NCBI GenBank assembly: GCA_943908385.1
Contig: CALTTF010000037.1
Coordinates: 1 to 16,861, forward strand
Origin: an uncultured Corynebacterium sp.
Lineage (GTDB): Bacteria; Actinomycetota; Actinomycetes; Mycobacteriales; Mycobacteriaceae
Length of the DNA stretch: 16,861 bases
Direction: 5' to 3'
Shown here: piece after piece, positions 7,009 to 13,307 of the stretch
How the letters are laid out: each line of letters begins with the position of its first letter
Numbering within the stretch: the stretch's first letter is position 1
The notes under the pieces: generated by a model
Seen by the model: only the letters and a program-made list of their open reading frames with translations
Database searches by the model: none
What the model was told of the DNA's origin: nothing
Program-made: the position numbers and the translations under genes

Positions 7009-8208
7009 ATGGATACAAAGCAGTCTCGACCGCAGCTGGTTTTCGCCAGCGTAGTGGCCTTTCTGATCACCGCCGGGTGGGCGGCGAACCACTTCGCGTC
7101 GGTGCTCGTGGTGCTGCGCGAAGACCAGCACATGTCCACGCTGCTGGTCAACAGCGCCTACGGCATTTATGCGCTCGGCCTGTTCCCCTGCTTGATCTTG
7201 GGCGGCCTGGTGGCCGACCGGTTCGGCTCGCGCCCGGCGGTGATGGTGGGCGCGATCGTCGCCGCGCTGGGCAATATCGCGCTGATGTTCTGGCAGGAGA
7301 TCCCGGCGGTGATGCTCGGCGCCCGGTTCGTGATCGGTCTCGGAGTGGGGCTGGTGGTCAGCGCTGGAACGGCGTGGGCCGGAAGGTTACGCGGCGCTGC
7401 GGGCACGACGCTGGCGGGCATTTTCTTGACCTCGGGCTTCATGCTCGGACCGATCGCGTCCGGCATCATCGCGCACTTGGTCAGCGCGCACAACGCGATC
7501 TACATCCCGTACATCGCCTCGATCGTGCTGTCGTTCGCCGCGGTCGTGTTCTCCATGATGGTGGGCGACGCGCCGAATACCCGCGAGGTGATCGTGGAGA
7601 AGGCTGAGCAAGAGGAAGGGGTGCGGGCGCCCGCGGACGACCGCTCCTCTAAGAAGGCGCTTGCCACCGCGTTCCCGATGGGGCTGTGGGTCTTCGCGTC
7701 GATGACGAGCGCGATCGTGGTGCTCTCCGGCCGCGTGGGCCAGCACTTCGAGTCCAGTGCATTCCTGCCCGGTGTGGCCGCTGTGGTGGCCTTCGGTTCG
7801 GGCCTGGTCATTCAGGCGCTCGGCCGCCGCTTCGAATTCGGGCCGTCCTCCGGTGTTGTCGGTGCGGTCTGCTCGGCGGTCGGGTTCACCCTCGCGGCCA
7901 TCGGTGGCGCGGCCCCGTCGTTCGCAATGTTCGTGGTGGCCTCGGTATTCCTCGGCTTGGCGTACGGCCTGTGCCTGCGCGAGGGGCTGCTGGACGTGGA
8001 GACCTTCAGCCCGCCGGCCAAGCGAGGCGCCGTTATCGGCGTCTACTACGTGGCCACCTACATCGGTTTCGGGTACCCGCCGCTCATTGAGTGGCTGGCG
8101 GGATTCGTCGGCCCATCGCTGCCGTACTGGGTGCTGGCGGGGCTGGCGCTGTGCTCCGCGCTGATCAGGACGTTGCAGATCCGCTCCGGGTATCTCCGCC
8201 GCGGCTAG
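7009..8208 (+). CDS. MFS transporter, substrate unknown
   Basis: A 399-residue inner-membrane protein of the major facilitator superfamily with about 12 hydrophobic segments. The first helix begins near residue 10. The conserved MFS motif A between helices 2 and 3 is present as GGLVADRFGSRP (65-76), and helix 4 has the arginine-containing GARFVIGLGVG. A charged loop near the middle (KAEQEEGVRAPADDRSSKK) separates the two six-helix halves. Substrate cannot be read from sequence. Because it is divergent from dsdA across only 89 bp, uptake of D-serine or a related amino acid is a reasonable guess, but most D-serine carriers known to me belong to other families. The stop TAG overlaps the stop of the convergent small membrane protein gene in the tetramer CTAG (8205-8208). 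Confidence 0.85.
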   Translation: MDTKQSRPQLVFASVVAFLITAGWAANHFASVLVVLREDQHMSTLLVNSAYGIYALGLFPCLILGGLVADRFGSRPAVMVGAIVAALGNIALMFWQEIPAVMLGARFVIGLGVGLVVSAGTAWAGRLRGAAGTTLAGIFLTSGFMLGPIASGIIAHLVSAHNAIYIPYIASIVLSFAAVVFSMMVGDAPNTREVIVEKAEQEEGVRAPADDRSSKKALATAFPMGLWVFASMTSAIVVLSGRVGQHFESSAFLPGVAAVVAFGSGLVIQALGRRFEFGPSSGVVGAVCSAVGFTLAAIGGAAPSFAMFVVASVFLGLAYGLCLREGLLDVETFSPPAKRGAVIGVYYVATYIGFGYPPLIEWLAGFVGPSLPYWVLAGLALCSALIRTLQIRSGYLRRG

Positions 8209-8663
8209 TTCTCCACGACGAACGCCATGTTGGTGGTGGTCAGCTCGTGCTCGTTGCCCGCGGGAAGTGCGCGCAGTTCCGCCTGGGTTTCCTTCGAGAC
8301 CGGGATGATCCACCCCTCATTCGGGTCGAGGACCGGCGGGCCGGATGTGCCCGGGTAGAAGGTGACGGGGCGGGAGGAGGGGGAGGAAAGGCGCAAAGGG
8401 GCGTCGATAAGCGAAACGCGTTGGAAGGCACCTTCCTCGAGCGTGACGATCACGATGATGTCGTCCGATTCCGGGCTGATATTGGCCGTGCGGACCGACA
8501 GCGTGTCCGCGTGGTAGACGGTGATGCGGCTGCGTTTGCGGATCACGCCGAATGCGATCGCGATGGCGGGGATGGCGATCAGCATGAAAATGATCACGAG
8601 GATGAGGATCGGCTCCCAGATGCTCGTCTGGAAACCCAGCTCGGTATTTTGTGCCCATGACAT
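8205..8663 (-). CDS. Conserved hypothetical protein with one membrane helix
   Basis: I do not recognise a named family. The 152-residue product has a short outside-type N-terminus, one strongly hydrophobic helix (about 18-41) followed by the basic stretch RKRSR, so the C-terminal domain of about 110 residues is probably cytoplasmic by the positive-inside rule. That domain is rich in beta-forming residues (ITVYHADTLSVRTA, DDIIVIVTLEEG) and prolines. Codon use resembles the neighbours, and a TAGGGT box lies 6 bp before the ATG, which supports expression. It is divergent from the YihY/BrkB-family gene and convergent with the MFS gene, with which it shares three bases at the stop. Confidence 0.7.
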   Translation of the reverse strand: MSWAQNTELGFQTSIWEPILILVIIFMLIAIPAIAIAFGVIRKRSRITVYHADTLSVRTANISPESDDIIVIVTLEEGAFQRVSLIDAPLRLSSPSSRPVTFYPGTSGPPVLDPNEGWIIPVSKETQAELRALPAGNEHELTTTNMAFVVEN

Positions 8664-8669
8664 GGCCCA

Positions 8670-8675
8670 ACCCTA
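8670..8675 (-). promoter_or_regulatory. -10 box TAGGGT, probable leaderless promoter of the 8663 gene
   Basis: On the minus strand TAGGGT occupies exactly -12 to -7 if transcription starts at the A of the ATG (8663). No ribosome binding site is present, which fits a leaderless mRNA. Confidence 0.4.
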
Positions 8676-8699
8676 CAACGGGATTGCGTCCGCGCCGGA

Positions 8700-8705
8700 T
8701 AATGT
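8700..8705 (+). promoter_or_regulatory. -10 box TAATGT, near-leaderless promoter of the YihY/BrkB gene
   Basis: TAATGT lies 7 bp before the ATG at 8713, with no ribosome binding site between. It argues against the upstream in-frame start near 8521, which would run through the divergent gene. It is 24 bp from the opposing -10 box of the 8663 gene. Confidence 0.45.
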
Positions 8706-8712
8706 GTGGTGC

Positions 8713-9849
8713 ATGAGTCAGGAATCCATCTCGCACGCCGCGGAATTCGTGCAACCGTACGGTCCCGGGCAGATCGAGATGGTCGAACCCCGTTATGCGC
8801 GGGAGGAACCTTTGCGGCGCGGGAATCGGCTCACGAAGAAATCCTGGAAACTGGTGCTCGCGCGCACCGTGATGGACTTCGCGCCGCTTGCGCTGATGGA
8901 CCGCGGCGCGACGATGACCTATTTCAGCGTGACCGCATTCGCGCCGATGCTGCTGGCGTTCTATTCCACGGTGACGCTGCTGTTCCCCGCGGACGAGAAA
9001 GCGCTGCACGACATGGTAGGCGGGCTTATCGACGAGACGGTGCCCGAGGCCCTCCGCGAGCAAGCTTTCGACCTGTTCGTGACAGTTGTTGGCACCCCGG
9101 CGCAAAGCACGGTCGCACTGGTGATCTCCCTGCTCGTGTCGCTGCTGGCGGCGTCGGCGTACGTGCGCGCGTTCTCGCGCTCGACGAATGTGATCTACGG
9201 GCGGATGGAAGGCCGCGGGCTGCCCGTGACATGGCTGACCATGTGGGCGATCACGCTGCTGCTCGTTGTCGGGCTCGTGGTCGTGGTCGCCGCGCTCGTG
9301 CTGCGCGAATCCATTATCAATGCCGTGCTCGGGCCGATCGCTGAACCCCTCGGGCTGACCGGCGCGGTGGACTACCTGAACCAGATCCTGCTGCCGGTGT
9401 GGGAGTGGGCGCGCTACCCGGCGGTGGTGGTCGCCGCTGTCGTGCTCGTGTCCTGCCTGTTCTATTTCGCGCCGAACGTGCGCCCGGGGCGCTACCGTCT
9501 GCTCACCGTCGGTGCTGTGTTCGCGATGCTCGTCATCGGCGCGGAATGGGCGCTATTCGGTGTGTACTTGTCCATTTTCGGGCTGCGGAGCGCGTACGGC
9601 GCGTTCGGTACTGTGCTCGCTGTGCTCATCGCGGTGTGGGTGATGAATATCATCCTGCTTCTCGGCGTGAAGCTCGACGCGGAGATTTTGCGGGCAAAAG
9701 AACTGCAGGCAGGATACGATTCCGAGGTCCTCATCCAGGCCCCGCCGCGCTCCCAGGACGCGGTGCTGTTCCAACGCAAAGTGCGCCTCTGGCTGCACCG
9801 TTTGGCGGAAGACGTCAAAGAAGAAGCGGCGTTGAAACGGCACGAATAG
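8713..9849 (+). CDS. YihY/virulence factor BrkB family membrane protein
   Basis: A 378-residue integral inner-membrane protein of the YihY/BrkB family (formerly misnamed RNase BN). The biochemical role of the family is not settled; transport or envelope functions have been proposed. After a hydrophilic N-terminus of about 60 residues the sequence has about six hydrophobic segments. The family signature following the second of these is visible: AYVRAFSRSTNVIYGRMEGRG, close to the actinobacterial consensus (YVxAFxRAxNxIYxxxEGR). Near the C-terminus, after the last helix, VKLDAEILRAKEL matches the usual end of the domain, followed by a charged tail likely in the cytoplasm. The start is set by the TAATGT box. 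The tandem patatin-like genes follow 26 bp downstream but have their own promoters. Confidence 0.85.
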   Translation: MSQESISHAAEFVQPYGPGQIEMVEPRYAREEPLRRGNRLTKKSWKLVLARTVMDFAPLALMDRGATMTYFSVTAFAPMLLAFYSTVTLLFPADEKALHDMVGGLIDETVPEALREQAFDLFVTVVGTPAQSTVALVISLLVSLLAASAYVRAFSRSTNVIYGRMEGRGLPVTWLTMWAITLLLVVGLVVVVAALVLRESIINAVLGPIAEPLGLTGAVDYLNQILLPVWEWARYPAVVVAAVVLVSCLFYFAPNVRPGRYRLLTVGAVFAMLVIGAEWALFGVYLSIFGLRSAYGAFGTVLAVLIAVWVMNIILLLGVKLDAEILRAKELQAGYDSEVLIQAPPRSQDAVLFQRKVRLWLHRLAEDVKEEAALKRHE

Positions 9850-9861
9850 TGTGAAGCGCCT

Positions 9862-9867
9862 TACACT
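9862..9867 (+). promoter_or_regulatory. -10 box TACACT, near-leaderless promoter of the first patatin-like gene
   Basis: TACACT lies 8 bp before the ATG at 9876. The surroundings (CTTACACT, then ATGATTGA) repeat almost exactly at the second patatin-like gene (10755-10776), so the promoter was duplicated with the gene. Confidence 0.5.
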
Positions 9868-9875
9868 GGTGAACC

Positions 9876-10742
9876 ATGATTGATGCACGCGATACCGCCC
9901 TCGTCATTGAGGGCGGCGGAACACGCAATTCGTATACCGCCCCCGCGATCATGAAGCTCATCGAGGAAGATGTGCGATTCGGCTGGGTCGGCGGTGTCTC
10001 GGCCGGCGCGATTCACGCCATCAACTTCCTGTCGGGGGACGCGGAGCGCACCGAGGAAGCGTTCACGACCTTCATGGGCCACCCGAAGATCGGCGGCCTG
10101 CGGTCGCTGGCGCTCGGCCGCGGTCTCATGAACGCGGAATTCATGTTCCAGGACCGCGGCGGCGAGCTGCCGTTCAACCTGGACGCGTTCGTGGCCAACG
10201 AGACCCCGATCCACATCGAAGCAGTCCGCGCCGACACCGGCGAATCTGTGGCCTGGAAGAATGCCGACCTGCAGGACGAGGACACGATCAACCTGGTCAT
10301 GCGCGCCTCGTCCACGATGCCGATGCTCATGCCGATGGCGAAGATCGACGGCGTGCCCTACGTCGACGGCGCGCTCGGCGACGACGGCGGCCTGCTGGTC
10401 AGCGCCGCGGAAAACGCCGGCTTCAGCAAGCTGCTCGTGCTGGCCACCAAGCCGCGCGACTATGTGCGCGAGCCGGTGAACCGCCCGGGCATGGTCCGCC
10501 GCATGTTCCCGAAATACCCGGAGGTTGCCCGCCGCACCATCGGCCGTCCGGACGCGTACAACAAGGCCAAGGCGCATATCGACTCCCTCGCCGCCGACGG
10601 CAAGGCCTACGTCTTCTACCCGGAGAACATGATGGTGGAGAACGCGGAGTTCAAGGTGCCCAAGCTGCAGAAGAATTTCGCGGCGGGCAAGGAGCAGTTC
10701 GACCGCGAGTGGGATGCGGTCAAGGAGTTCCTCGAGCGGTAA
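9876..10742 (+). CDS. Patatin-like phospholipase/acyl hydrolase, copy 1
   Basis: A 288-residue patatin-fold hydrolase of the YjjU-like type, predicted to cleave acyl esters of lipids with a Ser-Asp dyad. The nucleophile elbow is GVSAG (40-44, Ser42), and the partner aspartate is in VDGALG (Asp164). The oxyanion-hole motif is EGGGTRNSY (12-20): the usual glycine after the basic residue is replaced by asparagine. No signal peptide or membrane helix is seen, so it is probably cytosolic or peripheral at the membrane. The C-terminal part is rich in charged and aromatic residues (KAYVFYPENMMVE), as in bacterial patatins with a C-terminal extension. It is followed after 27 bp by a paralogue sharing well over a third of its residues in all conserved blocks. 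Substrate is unknown. Confidence 0.85.
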   Translation: MIDARDTALVIEGGGTRNSYTAPAIMKLIEEDVRFGWVGGVSAGAIHAINFLSGDAERTEEAFTTFMGHPKIGGLRSLALGRGLMNAEFMFQDRGGELPFNLDAFVANETPIHIEAVRADTGESVAWKNADLQDEDTINLVMRASSTMPMLMPMAKIDGVPYVDGALGDDGGLLVSAAENAGFSKLLVLATKPRDYVREPVNRPGMVRRMFPKYPEVARRTIGRPDAYNKAKAHIDSLAADGKAYVFYPENMMVENAEFKVPKLQKNFAAGKEQFDREWDAVKEFLER

Positions 10743-10756
10743 AGCGGGCGAGCCCT

Positions 10757-10762
10757 TACAAT
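10757..10762 (+). promoter_or_regulatory. -10 box TACAAT, near-leaderless promoter of the second patatin-like gene
   Basis: TACAAT lies 7 bp before the ATG at 10770 and only 15 bp after the stop of copy 1. It selects the ATG at 10770 over the GTG at 10764, which would add two residues and start inside the expected promoter spacing. Confidence 0.55.
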
Positions 10763-10769
10763 CGTGCGC

Positions 10770-11654
10770 ATGATTGACGCCACCGACACAGCCCTCGTGA
10801 TCGAAGGTGGCGGCATGCGCAACTCCTACACCGCCCCGGCGATCGTCAGGCTCATCCAGGAGGACGTGCGTTTCGGCTGGGTCGGGGGAGTCTCCGCGGG
10901 CGCGGCGCACGCGGTGAATTACGCGTCGCGGGATGCGCACCGCGCACGGGAATCATTCACGAATTTCGTCGCGCACGAGAAATTCGGCGGCTGGGTCTCG
11001 CTTGCCCGCGGCAACGGCTACTTCAACGCGGAGTTCATCTACGAGGGGTCGGACCACATTCTCCCGTTCGACTTCGAGACTTTCGAGGCGAACCACGACA
11101 CCGAGGTCCACATCGAAGCTGTTCGCGCGGACACCGGCCACACGGTCACGTGGAACCGCAAAGACCTCACCTCGACGGAGATCATCGGGCAAGTCACCCG
11201 CGCATCGTCCACGCTGCCGAAAGTCATGCCCATGGGCACCATCGACGGCATCCCGTACGTCGACGGCGCGCTCGGGGTATCGGGAGGATTGCTTATCGAC
11301 GCCGCGATTGCCGCCGGCTTCTCCAAATTCCTCGTCCTCGCCACGAAGGAGAGGAACTATGTCCGGCCGGACAACACTCGGCCGATCGCGACGCGGCGGC
11401 TGTTTCCCAAGCACCCGGCGGTGGCTGAAGCCTTGATTGCCCGTCCGCCGCGCTACAACGCCTCGAAGGACACGATCCTCGAGCTGGAGAAGCAGGGCCG
11501 AGCGAAGGTGTTCTTCCCGGAGTCCATGAGCGTGGACGCCTCGGAGCGCAATGTGGTCAAGCTCAGCGCCAATTACCTGATGGGCAAAACCCAGGTAGAG
11601 CGCGAATGGGACGAGTGGGTGGATTTTCTTTCCGCTCCCGTGACCCTTTCGTGA
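10770..11654 (+). CDS. Patatin-like phospholipase/acyl hydrolase, copy 2
   Basis: A 294-residue paralogue of the preceding gene, collinear with it from the first residue (MIDA.DTALVIEGGG.RNSYTAPAI). It keeps the whole catalytic set: the oxyanion loop EGGGMRNSY (12-20), nucleophile elbow GVSAG (Ser42) and VDGALG for the dyad aspartate. The shared blocks IEAVRADTG, RASST.P..MPM and GFSK.LVLATK.R.YVR show tandem duplication. The two differ most between residues 51 and 100 and at the C-terminus, where this copy ends APVTLS; changes in these parts could alter substrate choice. No signal peptide or helix is seen. No inverted repeat that could act as terminator follows. The 207 bp downstream are gene-free up to the secreted-protein gene. 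Confidence 0.85.
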   Translation: MIDATDTALVIEGGGMRNSYTAPAIVRLIQEDVRFGWVGGVSAGAAHAVNYASRDAHRARESFTNFVAHEKFGGWVSLARGNGYFNAEFIYEGSDHILPFDFETFEANHDTEVHIEAVRADTGHTVTWNRKDLTSTEIIGQVTRASSTLPKVMPMGTIDGIPYVDGALGVSGGLLIDAAIAAGFSKFLVLATKERNYVRPDNTRPIATRRLFPKHPAVAEALIARPPRYNASKDTILELEKQGRAKVFFPESMSVDASERNVVKLSANYLMGKTQVEREWDEWVDFLSAPVTLS

Positions 11655-11757
11655 ACGAATGCCCATCGAAGTTATAGAAATACTTGTTGGCGGCAGTATC
11701 CCCAGCGCGTCCTGTTCAGTGAAATCACATATCGCGTGACTTGCATGAGTGGGGTCT

Positions 11758-11784
11758 TGTGCTCGTGAATGACGCGCGTAGCGT
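11758..11784 (+). promoter_or_regulatory. Weak candidate promoter for the secreted LppP/LprE-like gene
   Basis: TTGTGC (11758-11763) and TAGCGT (11779-11784) are separated by 15 bp in the 207-bp gene-free stretch. A start near 11791 would give a leader of about 70 nt. The spacing is short, and the AT-rich TTATAGAAATACTT near 11675 is an alternative. The rest of this gap shows nothing I can name. Confidence 0.25.
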
Positions 11785-11861
11785 GAGTTCCACCGCGGTG
11801 ATCGACGAAGAATCGCGGCTGAGAATCCAACGACAGTCGGAAACGACAGAAAGTGGAGACC

Positions 11862-12410
11862 ATGACATCCCAGCGACGAGCAAACACGACCGCAAAGGTA
11901 TTCGCAGGTGCCGCGCTAGTCGGCGCGGCGCTGATGACCCCGGGCACCGCCATCGCTCAGGAAGCGCCGGCCCCGGCTGACGAGTGCGCGCCGAACCCGA
12001 GTGCTCCCGAGATCGCTGACGCCAACAAGAAGCTCAACGAGGAGCACCACACCGACCGCGGCGGCTGGACCTACGCGGGCGGCTCCAACTTCAGCCCGTG
12101 CGCCGACCTGAGCTACGCCATCACCAAGCAGGGCGGCCAGGGCAACGGTGCGGAGACCAACGTCCTGCTGCTGTTCCACAAGGGCCAGTACATCGGCATC
12201 GACTCCAACCACCCGCAGACCATTGAGCGCGTGGACCCGCACGACGACGGCACCTTCACCGTCATCTACCGCGACACCGAGGCGCAGATGGCCGCCGACG
12301 CCCCGAACGCGGACGCCGACAAGTACGTCTCCGAGGTCACCTACTTCTGGGACGGCGACAAGGTCGGCCACCACGGAAAGATCCCGAACGAGTCGCTTCC
12401 GGAGTTCTAA
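11862..12410 (+). CDS. Secreted LppP/LprE-like protein (Sec signal peptide, no lipobox)
   Basis: A 182-residue exported protein. Residues 1-32 are a Sec signal peptide: basic MTSQRR, hydrophobic core AGAALVGAALM, and likely cleavage after GTAIA before QEAPAP. There is no lipobox cysteine, so it should be released or held only loosely. The mature part matches the LppP/LprE lipoprotein domain of mycolic-acid bacteria as I recall it, with APEIADANKKLNE, GGWTYAG, CADLSYA, LLLFHKGQYIGID and VTYFWDGDKVGHHGKIPN. Cys42 and Cys80 are both kept in the neighbouring paralogue and may form a disulfide. Function is unknown for the family. The ATG at 11862 follows GTGGAG closely; the GTG at 11853 is a weaker alternative. 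A strong hairpin follows the stop. Confidence 0.75.
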   Translation: MTSQRRANTTAKVFAGAALVGAALMTPGTAIAQEAPAPADECAPNPSAPEIADANKKLNEEHHTDRGGWTYAGGSNFSPCADLSYAITKQGGQGNGAETNVLLLFHKGQYIGIDSNHPQTIERVDPHDDGTFTVIYRDTEAQMAADAPNADADKYVSEVTYFWDGDKVGHHGKIPNESLPEF

Positions 12411-12431
12411 GAGAAAACCATCGCGGTCACT

Positions 12432-12464
12432 AGCCGCCGGTGCACACTATGCACTGGCGGCTTT
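12432..12464 (+). terminator. Hairpin terminator after the secreted LppP/LprE-like gene
   Basis: Arms AGCCGCCGGTGCA (12432-12444) and TGCACTGGCGGCT (12450-12462) form a 13-bp stem with a single G-U pair around the loop CACTA, followed by a short T run (12462-12464). It begins 21 bp after the stop. It is the clearest terminator in the window and separates the two LppP/LprE-like genes into different transcripts. Confidence 0.7.
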
Positions 12465-12525
12465 CGAGTGCCTGCAAGTCTGTCACCGTACTCTGGAGGC
12501 ATCGCAAGTAATTGAAAGGTGCCCC

Positions 12526-13202
12526 ATGACTAGTCCCCGCCGTTTGCCGTCGATGACAGCGCCCGGAATTCTCGCGGGCTTGGCGCTTTCAAGCCCGGTT
12601 CTCCTGGCAGCATGCAGTGGCGGCGACGATCTGGCGAACCGGTGCTTCAGCCAGCAGAAAACACCGCTGAGAATATTCAGGACGCCCCTGCCAGAACCAC
12701 GGTCACGACGGTGTCTGAGACGGAGGAAGAAGAGTCCCAACACAGTGAGGAATCCGAGAAACCGGAGGCGCAGGAAGAGTGCGACACGGACCCGGCCTCC
12801 CCGGAGATCCACAGGGCCGTCGATGAAGTCAATGAGGAATACCCGAATGGTGCCGGCGGCTGGAAATTCACCGGGCGCACCAACTACGACTCGTGCAGTG
12901 ATTTGAGCTATGCCTCGGTCGTTCAGGCGGAAACAGGGAACGCGCAGTTCGGCACCCTGATCCTCATGTTCCACAAGGGAGAGTACATCGGTATCGACTC
13001 CACCTATCCGCAGCAGGCGATGGAGATCACGCCGGATGGGGACTCGTTCACGGTGCTGTACAAGGATTGGGAAGCGTTAGATGCGGCGGGCGCGCCCAAT
13101 GTCGAATCACCGAACTACAACAGCACGGTGACCTACTACTGGGACGGAGCCAAGGTCGCGCACGAGGGCCGGATTCCCAACACTTCGTTGACGGAGCGGT
13201 AG
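12526..13202 (+). pseudogene. LppP/LprE-like lipoprotein gene with a frameshift after the lipobox
   Basis: The gene begins at an ATG with GAAAGG 6 bp before it. The first frame encodes a classic lipoprotein signal peptide: MTSPRR, hydrophobic core, then lipobox LLAAC with Cys30, and SGGDD. After this, that frame becomes an arginine-rich non-protein-like stretch and stops at 12904-12906. The LppP/LprE domain continues instead in another frame, readable from 12612 to 13202: an acidic linker (SETEEEESQHSEESEKPE), then CDTDPASPEI, GGWKFTG, CSDLSYA, MFHKGEYIGID and VTYYWDGAKVAHEGRIPN. A loss of one base (or gain of two) between about 12616 and 12650 would explain this. The domain itself is undamaged, so the shift is recent, a sequencing error, or bypassed. 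Starting at the internal ATG 12612 would give an unexported protein. Confidence 0.75.
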
Positions 13203-13293
13203 CTGCTAGTTGCCTTCCGTAGCTGGTTGAATCATAGGGCTAATTTATTTCAGTGTGATGAATGGAAAGCGAGCACTATCAGTCGCTCCTGTT

Positions 13294-13299
13294 TACTCT
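13294..13299 (+). promoter_or_regulatory. -10 box TACTCT, near-leaderless promoter of the secreted propeller gene
   Basis: TACTCT lies 8 bp before the ATG at 13308. The GAAGG just before the ATG is too close to act as a normal ribosome binding site. An AT-rich stretch at 13234-13252 (TAGGGCTAATTTATTT) could hold another promoter with a longer leader. Confidence 0.35.
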
Positions 13300-13307
13300 T
13301 CTGAAGG

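Noticed and set aside
11672..11953. A 93-codon minus-strand frame covering the gap before the secreted LppP/LprE-like gene
   Set aside because: It overlaps the signal peptide region of a convincing gene and shows no ribosome binding site or -10 box at its start, and no family match.
12650..12662. CAGCAGAAAACAC as a programmed -1 frameshift site
   Set aside because: It lacks the X XXY YYZ heptamer, and the -1 pairing of the AAA codon would be poor; no strong downstream structure is obvious by eye.
12612..13202. Calling the second LppP/LprE-like gene as an intact protein starting at the internal ATG 12612
   Set aside because: That ATG lies within the lipobox codons of the other frame, has no ribosome binding site, and would give an unexported version of an exported family; the frameshift explanation fits better.
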